Positions 15,759-25,100 of a DNA stretch of 46,917 nt are shown here, piece after piece. The first letter of the stretch is position 1. The number at the start of each line of letters is the position of its first letter. The DNA lies in contig NZ_AUIX01000044.1 in assembly GCF_000423925.1 (NCBI RefSeq), forward strand, positions 1 to 46,917, in the 5' to 3' direction. The notes below the pieces were generated by a model. The model saw only the letters and a program-made list of their open reading frames with translations, was not told the DNA's origin and made no database searches. The DNA comes from Butyrivibrio sp. VCD2006 (lineage in GTDB: Bacteria; Bacillota; Clostridia; Lachnospirales; Lachnospiraceae). The translations under genes and the position numbers were made by a program.

Positions 15759-15980
15759 ATGGCATACAAGAGAAAAGAACTGGAAAACATGGAGAACTTA
15801 CTTGGGGGCAGCAAGAAGAAATTTGTGAAGTATGAAGAGGGAGCTGCAATGTTCTCCATGGGGCTCCATTCATTCATGGATCTGGCAAAAGAGGCAAAGG
15901 CTGTTTATCGTATCAGACGGATTGTGTTGGTGAACACAGAAATCATAGAAGACTACCTGGAGAATTTCAGGGACCTGTAA
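15759..15980 (+). CDS. excisionase-like small DNA-binding protein (DUF6462 type)
   Basis: At 73 residues (YEEGAAMFSMGLHSFMDLAK, RRIVLVNTEIIEDYLENF) it has the winged-helix excisionase layout: an N-terminal helix-turn-helix for selecting a sequence, then a basic strand, then a short helix. Its place two genes before a tyrosine integrase supports a role as recombination directionality factor. GGAGG lies 10 bases before the start. Confidence 0.7.
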   Translation: MAYKRKELENMENLLGGSKKKFVKYEEGAAMFSMGLHSFMDLAKEAKAVYRIRRIVLVNTEIIEDYLENFRDL

Positions 15981-16097
15981 ATGGAGCAGGATGGAGTGTA
16001 AACCGAGAAACAGTTTTCATTTTTTCCTAAAAATGCATTGATTAAATGTGGGGCGTTTAATATAATATTTTCAAGAGGTTTTGAAAGGAGCGATATC

Positions 16098-16268
16098 ATG
16101 GCAGGACATGGAAGACCACCGGTGGAAGAGCCGAGAGATATAAAGGTCGGGTTCCGCGTTACGGAAAAAGAAAGAGATCGCCTGCTTGCATATTGCGAGA
16201 AGATGAATCTCACTCAAGCCCAGGTTTTTAAGGAAGCGCTTGAGCTTCTTTATAAGACCAAGCCATAA
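16098..16268 (+). CDS. ribbon-helix-helix (CopG/Arc-like) protein
   Basis: The 56-residue product is MAGHGRPPVEEP followed by IKVGFRVTEKERDRLLAYCE and QAQVFKEALELLYK. This is a short beta strand then two helices, the minimal dimeric DNA binder. I chose the ATG at 16098 because AAAGGAG lies 8 bases upstream; longer in-frame starts lack a ribosome site. It probably represses genes of the integrative module. The integrase gene starts 38 bases downstream. Confidence 0.75.
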   Translation: MAGHGRPPVEEPRDIKVGFRVTEKERDRLLAYCEKMNLTQAQVFKEALELLYKTKP

Positions 16269-16306
16269 ATGAAAGCTGTTTCTTCTTAATAATAAGGAGG
16301 AACAAA

Positions 16307-17536
16307 ATGGCACAGAGCAGAAAAGACTCACGCGGTTATGCGCTCAGGACCGGTGAGTGTCAGAGATCAGACGGACGTTATTCTTATTCCTATGTGGATA
16401 AGGACAGGAAGAGGCAGGTGGTATATGCACCGGATCTTATCACGCTTCGCAAGAAGGAGCAGCAGATAAGGCGCGACCTGGAAGACGGACTTGATCCCAG
16501 AAGAGCAGAGCGCGTTACAGTCAATCAGGTATATGACTCGTACATGAAAGGCAAGTACGACCTGAAGGCAACGACAAAAGCAAATTACATATATACCTAT
16601 GATCATTACATAAGGGAGACTTTCGGAAGACGTAAGCTGATAGATGTGAAGTACTCTGATGTTAAGAAGTTCTATTATACGCTTCTGACAGAAAAGGAAT
16701 TATCTCCGGCAACAGTGGATAATGCTCACACTCAGCTTCATCCGGCATTCCAGATGGCAGTCAGGGATGGATATATCAGAACCAATCCCTGTTCGGGAGT
16801 TCTTGGTGAAATCAAGAAGAGCCATGTGTGGGTTACGGAGAAGAGAATGGCGCTCACAGTTCCGGAGCAGAAGGCTTTCATGAATTATCTTTTTACGAAC
16901 CATAAGTATCAGGGATGGAAACCTCTCATCACGGTCCTTATAGGAACAGGGCTTAGGATCGGAGAGTGCCTCGGCCTTCGTTGGGAAGATCTTGATTTTG
17001 AGAAGCGTACCATCGATGTAAATCACAACCTGGTCCATCGCAGAGTAGATGAGGAAGGAGGAACACTCCACATCAACACTCCCAAGACCAAGGCAGGATG
17101 CAGAACGGTCCCTATGATCCAGCAGGTGTATGATGCATTCCTCGAAGAGTACCAGCTCCAGCAGCTTACAGGATTCTGTACTCAGGAGGTAGAAGGCTAT
17201 TCAGGATTTGTTTTTGCCAGCTCAAATGGTACAGTCACATTACCGATAGAAGTAAACAGGGCAATCCATTCTCTTATAGATGACTATAATGAGGAAGAGA
17301 AAGTCAATGCCAGAAAAGAGGGGAGAAATGCTCTGATCCTTCCCAGAATTTCGGCACATCATTTAAGACATACCTTCTGCACTAGACTGTGTGAGACCGA
17401 GACCAATGTGAAGGTCATCCAGACCATCATGGGTCATAAGGATATCCAGACCACATTGGACATCTACGCCGACTGCACAGAGGAGAAAAAGAAGGAAGTC
17501 ATTCACAACATTGAAGATAAGATTTTCATCTTGTAA
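16307..17536 (+). CDS. tyrosine-type site-specific integrase (Tn916-like)
   Basis: Catalyses strand exchange for integration and excision of the element. The 409-residue protein has an N-terminal arm-binding domain (RKRQVVYAPDLITLRKKEQQ), a SAM-like core-binding domain, then the catalytic domain. Catalytic residues are visible: Arg in GTGLRIGECLGLRWEDL, Lys in NTPKTKAGCRTVP, HHLRH (His-x-x-Arg), GHKDIQTTLDIYAD (His and nucleophile Tyr near the end). All are intact, so it should be active. AAGGAGG precedes the ATG. Repeated short motifs downstream (17750-17905) look like its binding sites. Confidence 0.93.
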   Translation: MAQSRKDSRGYALRTGECQRSDGRYSYSYVDKDRKRQVVYAPDLITLRKKEQQIRRDLEDGLDPRRAERVTVNQVYDSYMKGKYDLKATTKANYIYTYDHYIRETFGRRKLIDVKYSDVKKFYYTLLTEKELSPATVDNAHTQLHPAFQMAVRDGYIRTNPCSGVLGEIKKSHVWVTEKRMALTVPEQKAFMNYLFTNHKYQGWKPLITVLIGTGLRIGECLGLRWEDLDFEKRTIDVNHNLVHRRVDEEGGTLHINTPKTKAGCRTVPMIQQVYDAFLEEYQLQQLTGFCTQEVEGYSGFVFASSNGTVTLPIEVNRAIHSLIDDYNEEEKVNARKEGRNALILPRISAHHLRHTFCTRLCETETNVKVIQTIMGHKDIQTTLDIYADCTEEKKKEVIHNIEDKIFIL

Positions 17537-17932
17537 GTGGCCTGTTTTGGCTGCATAGTTTTCAAGAATTGAATATTCCATCAGGCTTCATTTCATTACC
17601 GGGGTGATAGTGATTGACTCGCGGATTACCACACGGTCGTGGATTATGACGGACAAGGACGGTATTTCAAAAAGGTGCTGATTTGGAGCTGTATGGAGAG
17701 CATGGGACAAGGATGGATAAGGACGTGAGAACTCCCTTAATCCGTCCCGACACTTAAGTCTTAGACACTTAAAAGCATGAAGTGATGAAAGCCAGTATTT
17801 AAGCGGTTTTCAAGAGGATGAAGTAAGGTTCTGACCACATTTTGACCACAACGTGATGACCACAGTTGATTTTGATTGTTTACTGTTGTCCGGTGGTTGA
17901 CCACACAAAAACTGTTTTTACATACAGAAAAG
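17537..17932. other. non-coding tail of the integrase gene with candidate Int-binding repeats
   Basis: Within this stretch GACACTTAA occurs at 17750-17758 and 17764-17772. TGACCACA occurs four times (17832-17839, 17843-17850, 17857-17864 and 17898-17905). Clustered short direct repeats just past a tyrosine integrase gene are the usual place for arm-type sites and one attachment end. I could not identify the core attachment sequence or its partner. No gene is seen here. Confidence 0.5.
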
Positions 17933-18046
17933 ATGTACTGCAAGAAGTACCTGATGGAGAAAGGGGATAAAGAACTGCTGAAAAAGCAGATGTTAGAAGT
18001 CCTTTTTGAGAGGGACTATTCGATATTTGAGGAGAACTTATCATGA
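17933..18046 (+). CDS. 37-residue ORF, possible gene tail
   Basis: The frame MYCKKYLMEKGDKELLKKQM continues to a TGA at 18044-18046, overlapping the lipoprotein start by four bases. The product is charged and helical and has no ribosome site before the ATG. The frame stays open upstream to about 17875. It may be the 3' end of a gene cut by the element's integration rather than a complete small gene. Confidence 0.3.
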   Translation: MYCKKYLMEKGDKELLKKQMLEVLFERDYSIFEENLS

Positions 18047-18726
18047 AAAGAGCTATATTAGCTGCAATGTCATTATTGATTGTATTTGGGATGACAGCCT
18101 GCGGTGCGAAAAAGACAGATAATGCAGAAATAATCGGTGGTGCAGATGAGCCCACAGCTATTGAACTTCCGTCAACAGTTGGCAAAGAGAGTGATGCCGA
18201 TGCACATTTCATGGAGTATCTGAAGGGTAATGAAACTGATGCAAACGGCGAGACCTTCTGGGCAGTAGGCGAGCCTGATATGGAATATGCTCTCTATGAC
18301 ATGAATGGGGACGGAGTAAATGAACTGATAGTCCGCTCTTTTGGCTATTGGATATATGACATTATCGAGTATAAGGATAATAAGATCCAGTCAGCGAATG
18401 TAGAGAATCTTGGATCTTCAGGTGTTACCTTCATAAACAATAAGAACCAGTTTGTCAGTGGCGATACTGGACACGAAGGCCGTAAGATGTATGTTGTATC
18501 TGAAATTGATGATCAGGGGAGAGCAAAGGTCGTCATGGCATTTGTAAATTACTATGATGACTGGGCTGCATCAGGTTCGCCAGAGTTTTATAAACAGGAG
18601 AATCCGCCTCAGGACTACCTTGAGAATATAGATAAGTTTGATGTTATTACAGAAGAAGAGTTCAATGCTCTTGTTGATGAATACTCAGAGATAAATACTT
18701 CGATTGAATGGACAAATATTGAATAA
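18043..18726 (+). CDS. lipoprotein of unknown function
   Basis: The 227-residue product has a lipoprotein signal (MKRAILAAMSLLIVFGMTAC, lipobox MTAC) and is exported and anchored outside the membrane. The mature part holds an EF-hand-like or FG-GAP-like loop, YDMNGDGVNELIV (about residues 86-98), common in surface proteins of this group, and an acidic C-terminus. GAGGAG lies 7 bases upstream of the start. It ends before a strong terminator and shares no operon with the Wadjet genes. Confidence 0.75.
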   Translation: MKRAILAAMSLLIVFGMTACGAKKTDNAEIIGGADEPTAIELPSTVGKESDADAHFMEYLKGNETDANGETFWAVGEPDMEYALYDMNGDGVNELIVRSFGYWIYDIIEYKDNKIQSANVENLGSSGVTFINNKNQFVSGDTGHEGRKMYVVSEIDDQGRAKVVMAFVNYYDDWAASGSPEFYKQENPPQDYLENIDKFDVITEEEFNALVDEYSEINTSIEWTNIE

Positions 18727-18747
18727 ATGGGTAAATGAAGTAGATAT

Positions 18748-18785
18748 AAAAAATGAAAGAGTCCTGAGGGAACTCTTTCATTTTT
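18748..18785 (+). terminator. intrinsic terminator after the lipoprotein gene
   Basis: AAAAATGAAAGAGT pairs with ACTCTTTCATTTTT (stem of at least 12 bp, loop CCTGAGGGA). It lies only 36 bases before the Wadjet start, so Wadjet expression must either pass it or start in the short gap. Confidence 0.8.
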
Positions 18786-18820
18786 ACAGTAATGACAAGG
18801 TGAGTAAAGGTCGGTAAAGC

Positions 18821-19849
18821 ATGGATATCAAGGCAAAACTTCAGAGATTTGGGAAAAGGACTATAACACTTGAAGAACTGTCTTCTGTCACTAATACGGT
18901 TTCATCAGATGTTAGGAATTTATATACAAGGATACAGGAAGTATGCGAACTGGAGTATATTGAACCGGTTAAGAATTCCGGCAAAAACGGCAATATTAGC
19001 TATCCACTATACAAGAAATACAGGATCTTGGTAAAAGAGGAAGCTGATAATGAAACCATAGACGAAATAAGAAAGTTGCATCCACTACTGCTAAGGAGTG
19101 GGTATTTATCTGCAAATCCTTTGGAATTTCAAAAGAATAGGGCTGTTATTGAATGCCTTAGTGCATATTTGTTTGGTGATAAAGATGTGACTTTTATATC
19201 CAGAAAAGAGCGTTCCTTTGAGATATTTGGACATGAAAAAACTCTTGATGACAGTATAGTGAAAACGCTTTTGCGGAAGCTGCAGATTACTGAGTCAGAA
19301 CTGGGATTCTATGACACGCCGGAATATTGTTTTCATGATTATATTCCGGCCAGGAAAGATCACATGGCACTTCTTATCTGCGAGAACAAGGATATATGGT
19401 TCAACATCCGAAGGCGTATGTTTGAGGATGGTGTAAGAAGTCTGTTTGGAGTAGCAATTGACGGAGTTGTTTATGGCGAAGGAAATAAGGTTTCTGACAG
19501 AACGGGAGCTCTTGAAGAGTATGTTAAATTCATGGGTGATCCTGATGTGAAGTTCCTGTACTGGGGAGATATTGACAGAGAAGGCTTTGACATATTCAGA
19601 AGAACAAAAGATGCCAACGACAGGCTTGATATATCTTTATTTGTGCCCGGATATAAGAAAATGATAGAAAGAGCAAAGAATATAGAACTGGAGGATAGTC
19701 CGTCTTCCAAGAAGCAGAGCATGCGTTTCGATGATCTTATCAATGAGTTCTCCGATGATGAACGGAACTTCCTAACGGACATATTTGAGAATAATAAGCT
19801 TATTCCACAGGAAATAATATCATATAAGTATTTGAAAGAAGGCTGCTAG
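18821..19849 (+). CDS. jetD: Wadjet protein JetD, Toprim-type nuclease
   Basis: Nuclease subunit of Wadjet, which cleaves closed circular plasmid DNA after loop extrusion by JetABC. The 342-residue product has an N-terminal winged-helix part (RFGKRTITLEELSSVTN) and a C-terminal Toprim domain with ALLICENKDIWF (catalytic Glu near 189) and LYWGDIDREGFDIF (DxD near 249-251). Length is typical. It comes first in this cassette, followed 64 bases later by jetA; in many cassettes jetD is last. The start uses AAGGTCGG upstream. Confidence 0.88.
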   Translation: MDIKAKLQRFGKRTITLEELSSVTNTVSSDVRNLYTRIQEVCELEYIEPVKNSGKNGNISYPLYKKYRILVKEEADNETIDEIRKLHPLLLRSGYLSANPLEFQKNRAVIECLSAYLFGDKDVTFISRKERSFEIFGHEKTLDDSIVKTLLRKLQITESELGFYDTPEYCFHDYIPARKDHMALLICENKDIWFNIRRRMFEDGVRSLFGVAIDGVVYGEGNKVSDRTGALEEYVKFMGDPDVKFLYWGDIDREGFDIFRRTKDANDRLDISLFVPGYKKMIERAKNIELEDSPSSKKQSMRFDDLINEFSDDERNFLTDIFENNKLIPQEIISYKYLKEGC

Positions 19850-19913
19850 TCGACCACAGCGAGGCACGAGCTGATGAGAGACTGTATCCGTAATGAAATG
19901 GAGGTGAAGATTG

Positions 19914-21461
19914 ATGCTTCGTTCTGACATAAAAGAGATGCTTTCGGATTTTCAGAACAGAATGAAGTTTATTGATATTGTAAGGAGCATCACTGTTACA
20001 AGCTATCCGGACGATATAAAGAAGATGTTCGGCGGAGACTATGATTATTTAAACAACATTGTGGTTGCAGTTCTTTTGTACATCAAGGAGCGTACTCTGA
20101 GTGACAGGCAGTCCTGTACACTTAAGGACATTGCCGGATTTCTTGACAGCATAATCCAGATTGTCCCTGAAGAATATGAAATTGACACTTATAAACTTGC
20201 CAGTTTCATTGTAGTAAATGTTCTTCAGAATAACGGGAAGCTCATTGAATACAATACATTTTACGCGGATTCGGAAAGCTTTAAGAAGATGCCAATCCGC
20301 CTTGTCAATGAGGAAAAGGGTTCTTATCATCTGACAGATGATGTTTTTGACTTCCTTTACAGGTCTAAAGAAATAGAGTCTGAACTGGATTATTCTGTAA
20401 CCCGCTTTAAGATGCAGGAATACATGAAGCGTAAGAATTATTCCGAGGCACTTTCCCAGAGCAGGGAGCTGGTTGCAAGGCTCCGAAACATGAGTCACAG
20501 CATGGATGATTTCATAATGCGATGCCGCGAGAATATTGCAAAGATAACGGTAGATGAGTACGAGAGGATAGTAGGGCAGTTCAGAAGTCTTATGTTTGAT
20601 GAGCAGAAAGAACTGGAGGAAATACAGAAGAATGCCCGCAAGGAGGCAGAGGCCATAAGGAGCGCACTTGATAATGGCGCTGATACTGAAGAAGCCAGGA
20701 AAAATCTGAAATCTCTTAATGAAATCAATAAGAATCTGGATATTACCATATTGGAGCAGCGGTCCCTTATTAATGCCAAAAGCTCTGTTTCGGAAAGTTA
20801 TAAGCAGATGCTGCGGGACAGCTTTGTTATAAAAAGCTTTGAACGTATGAACTTTGAGCAGGACATTATGGTGAAACTCCGAAAAATGGGAGATGGACTG
20901 GGGGATGCAGTATATACAATCATGGAGCCACTACTCAGTCCGGAGTTTGATAAGAAATTCAGTATAGAAAACTTCTATGCAGCCTGCGGAACCTTCAGCA
21001 ATGAGGAAGAAGACAAGGGGCTCAGCATAGATGATGCTGACATAAAAGCTGAGGAACTGGGCAGGAAAAGAAACGAAATATATATGGAAATATGCATAGC
21101 GTTTTTTGCATTTCTTCAGAAGGAGAGTTCTTTTGAGATAAAGAAGTTCATAAGATCCCTGTCAATGGATGAACTTATGAAGTGGAACAAGGAGAGTGCT
21201 CTTCCCAATACACTTATGACCATATATCAGAAAAAGGAGATTGATATTGGGGCACTCCATGGGGACGAGAGCCTGTTTGCTAAAGAACCACTTGGTGAGT
21301 TTGATCTGTTATGGGTTCTTTGCAATATGCCTCAGAATTATCTGAATATGAAGAGAATTACATTTTCTACATCTGACCAGAAATGCGAATTTACTGTGGA
21401 TGATGGGGAAACGCAAGTGACAATAGAAATGACTAATTTTACAGTTGAGGTAGAACGATGA
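19914..21461 (+). CDS. jetA: Wadjet protein JetA, kleisin-like subunit
   Basis: Kleisin-like bridge of the MukBEF-related Wadjet complex. The 515-residue product is mostly helical, with a winged-helix N-terminal part, a coiled segment around residues 170-290 (rich in Glu, Lys and Arg) and a beta-rich C-terminus. The size and position fit the type II JetA (DUF5716-like) group; this subtype call is tentative. I used the ATG at 19914 because GGAGGTG lies 7 bases before it; a TTG three bases earlier is possible. Its stop overlaps jetB by four bases. Confidence 0.82.
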   Translation: MLRSDIKEMLSDFQNRMKFIDIVRSITVTSYPDDIKKMFGGDYDYLNNIVVAVLLYIKERTLSDRQSCTLKDIAGFLDSIIQIVPEEYEIDTYKLASFIVVNVLQNNGKLIEYNTFYADSESFKKMPIRLVNEEKGSYHLTDDVFDFLYRSKEIESELDYSVTRFKMQEYMKRKNYSEALSQSRELVARLRNMSHSMDDFIMRCRENIAKITVDEYERIVGQFRSLMFDEQKELEEIQKNARKEAEAIRSALDNGADTEEARKNLKSLNEINKNLDITILEQRSLINAKSSVSESYKQMLRDSFVIKSFERMNFEQDIMVKLRKMGDGLGDAVYTIMEPLLSPEFDKKFSIENFYAACGTFSNEEEDKGLSIDDADIKAEELGRKRNEIYMEICIAFFAFLQKESSFEIKKFIRSLSMDELMKWNKESALPNTLMTIYQKKEIDIGALHGDESLFAKEPLGEFDLLWVLCNMPQNYLNMKRITFSTSDQKCEFTVDDGETQVTIEMTNFTVEVER

Positions 21462-22165
21462 ATAAAAATGCGCTTAAGCTTTATCATGAGCTTATGAAAA
21501 AAGGCTGGATAGATCGTGATGATAACAGCGTATTATGGGGATTTGTAGAGGATCCTGAAGCAAGAGACGAACTGGATCAGATGGGTGCTGAGCTTGGGTT
21601 TGAAATAATTCCTGCACAGAATCGGATTTACATGGTACCGACCCAGGATAATGATCTTTTTCTAAAAAACAATATTGATTACAGGTCTGATATCAAGGCA
21701 GGCAATGATGTAAGGACGAGGGATCTGTATCTGCTAAATTATCTTGCTATTTACATTTTGTATATATTCTTCAAGGGTGAGGGCTCAGAGGCACTTGTCA
21801 GAGACTTCATCACTAAGGAAGAGCTTATAAAGGAGTTTACCGATCACTGTCTTAGCGTAACTCAGAAGGGCGTAGATGGTGAGGATAAGGCAGAAGACTT
21901 CAGTGAGAGCTTTTACATGCTGGCTGAGGACTGGCTCGGTAAAAAGGAAGGGGATCCGACAAGCAGAAGAGTAGATGACCGTTATGGTGTTGTAAATAAA
22001 ATTATTCTTAAGCTTCGGGCAGATGATCTTTTTGTAGAGGGCGATGATGGAAGAGTGGCTCCAACAAAGAAAACAAAGGATCTTATGCCATATGTACTTC
22101 GAAAAGAGCGTGTTCAGGTAATAAATGCATGGATTGAGGGGGATTCACATGCCACAGATAAATAA
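21458..22165 (+). CDS. jetB: Wadjet protein JetB, MukE/kite-like subunit
   Basis: The 235-residue winged-helix protein (kite family) joins JetA and JetC in the extrusion complex. Visible blocks are [15 protein letters not shown] at the start, [20 protein letters not shown] in the middle, and a C-terminal winged helix ending in [12 protein letters not shown]. Matches DUF6063-type JetB in size and layout. It overlaps jetA by 4 bases and jetC by 17 bases, so the three are made in fixed proportion. Confidence 0.82.
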   Translation: MNKNALKLYHELMKKGWIDRDDNSVLWGFVEDPEARDELDQMGAELGFEIIPAQNRIYMVPTQDNDLFLKNNIDYRSDIKAGNDVRTRDLYLLNYLAIYILYIFFKGEGSEALVRDFITKEELIKEFTDHCLSVTQKGVDGEDKAEDFSESFYMLAEDWLGKKEGDPTSRRVDDRYGVVNKIILKLRADDLFVEGDDGRVAPTKKTKDLMPYVLRKERVQVINAWIEGDSHATDK

Positions 22166-25100
22166 GATAAGGATTGTAAACTTTGGTTATAATGATGGCA
22201 ACCGTTTTATCCCTGATGAATTATATGATCTTTCATCAGATAAGGGAGAGGCGCTTAATTCACTGTTTAACCTGAATAATGGTGGCGGTAAGACAGTCCT
22301 GGTACAGCTTATGATGCAGCCTGTGCACCCCAGGGCAATGGCAGGTGGAAGACATATTGAGGATTATTTTGGCCGCCCAGGAGATCATTCTTTTGTACTT
22401 ATAGAATGGAATCTGGACGGAAGTGATGACAAGCTTCTGACAGGTATTGCCATAGCCGGAAGTGCCAGCGAGAACACTGATGAGAGCCTGAGGGGAAATA
22501 GCATCAGGTACTACACCTTTAAGACTGTTTATGAAAACAGTTATTCTTCCTACAGTATAGCGGCTTTGGAGCTTTCCAAAAATGAGAACGGGAAGTATGT
22601 ACCTGCACCTTTTGCCTATGTAAGGGAAAAGGCTAAGGCCAGCAGAGGTATTCTGGAAGTTTATTCATCCGATGAAAGTACTAAATGGACGAAAGAGCTT
22701 TCCGAATATGGTATTTACAGATCTGAGTGGGAGACGGTAATAGAGGCTCTCAACAAGGATGAAGGTGGACTGAACCAGTATTTTGATGACGCAAAAACAT
22801 CTGACAAACTGATCGCCAAATTCTTTATTCCGGCAATCGAGAATAAAATGAAAAGTGTGGCTTCAAGCGGGACGGATTCCTCTCTTGAAACCATGCTTAT
22901 CAATTATGCAAAGAGAATCTCAGAAAAAGAAGCTGTCATCAGGGAAAGAGATACAAATAGAAGATTGATTGAAGAATTGTCGGATCTTGGTAAGGTGAGC
23001 GACGATCTTTATAATGCGGGGGAAGAATTATCGGATAGTATAGGTGAGGTCTGCGGTTTTAAGGCTTCCATTGGCAGGAAGATTGGAATCATAGATGAGA
23101 GTATATTTGGAACTGTAAATGAGATCCAGAGTTTAGATTCCAAGATCATGCATATAGAACATGAGGAAAAATCAAAAGAATACTACGATGCTAGTGGTGA
23201 ATATGAGGTAGCTGCTAATGCTCTTTCGGATGCAAAAGAAGCCCTTGATCAGGCAAGGGAAGAAACAAAAGTAAAAAAGCATGATGAAGATATACTGCAA
23301 TCAGCAAGGCTCTACAGGCAGATTTTAGAAGCCGACAGCCAGATAACAACATATAAGAAGCTTATTGAGGAAAAAGAGAACGATTCAGAGGATGCGGAAA
23401 CTGTAGCAAGGCTGAAATACTCTTGCCAGCTGAAGGCCAAAAGTGAAAGTGAAGCCCTGTCACAGAGTATCGATCAGAAGGATAATCAGATTCGGAGTAA
23501 AAATGATGAGCTGTGTGATAGTATGGCAGAAATGGCAAAGGCTGAAAAGCTAAGGAACGATGCGAAGGAGAAACATTCGCAGTTTACTGCCAATCTGAAT
23601 GCTTCAAAAGATAATACTGATACCAAAGTTAAGACACTAAAAATTGAAGCGGTAAGAATGCTGGACGGATTCTACTCTGAAAAAGATATAGAAGATGTGC
23701 GGATTAAGCAGGATGCTAATCGTGAGCAAACTGCCGTCTCCATAGCAAAAATCCAAAATGAAATAAAGGCTATGGATGACAGGAAAAATGAAATCCCTGA
23801 TGAACTGGCTGATGTAAAGCTTAAACTTGGCAGGTTGTCAGAAGAGAAGAAAGTTGCTGAGGATGCGCTTTCAGAATACAGAACACTATTGGATTCACTT
23901 ATACATATCTGCAGCAAATATAGCCTTGAAAATAGCACTATTTTTTCCGGTCGTCTAAAAAGTGTACTGCAGGAAGAAATAGAAATGACCGGCGCAAAGA
24001 TCAGAAAGCATGGGCAGGACAAGCAGTCTTTGGAAGAAAGGCTTAAGGCCGCGAAAGAAGGTCATGTTCATATTCTGCCGGATATCATGAAATATGTGAT
24101 GTCCACAGGAGTGTGGTGTCAGACCGGTGAAGAATACATTACAGGTCTTATGGAAAATGGTGCCATTACGCAGGAAAAAGCCAGGGATATTATGGAGCGA
24201 CACCCGGAATTTGCATTTTCACTTCTTTTCAATAATGAAAAAGATATGGAAAAGCTTCTGGCGGCGGGGAATGTGGAGTGGCTCCCTGCCTCTGTTCCGC
24301 TTTTTACCATGGAACAGGTGAATTCTCTTATGTCAGGTGACATGGAAAGTGCTTCTCACCTAGCTGCTTATGACAAAGAATATTTTGCTGACAGATCAGG
24401 TTATTATGGCAGATTGGAAGATGAAATAAGAGTCAAAGAGGAAAAGTTGCAGCGTCTTAACGAAAGGCTGCGGGACAGTGAGGAAGAGAAGAAGCTCGTA
24501 GAAAAGTTTGATTATTCTGAGGACTGGAGCTCTTTACAGGAAAAAGCTATTGCCGAGCTACAGGAGAAAATATTTTCTTTGGAGGGTAGAAGGAAAGAAC
24601 TGGAAGAAGAACAGGAAAGGATAAAGGAAAAGATTGATGCCCTTAAGGATGACCTGAATCATGAAGAAAAGCGTTTGAGGGAGCTCACCATGTGGATTGA
24701 GTCATTTGCTGAACTGAGCATAATGCTTACCAAGGAAAATGAATGGTATACAAAAATGCAGGAAGCATCTGTCATCCTGAAAAATTCAGAAAGCTCATAT
24801 AAAAAAGCATGTGATGAGGTGACTAAGTGCCAGGATGAGCTGACATCATTTGAAAATGAACGTAAGCAGCAGGCTGATCATTTGGATCACATACGCACAG
24901 TTTTAGAGAATACGGGTAGTGCAAAGGAAGCAGAAATAGTTGAAGGATCATTGGAAGAACTCTACTCTCAGTACCAGACTCTTCTGGGGAGTCTCAGCGA
25001 AAGCCTGGATAATCTCAGAGTCAACCTTGATAAATCACAGCAGGATAGAGCGGAATATGAAAAAGAGCTTGGGGATTATGAATGTGATAAGTCTGAATAT

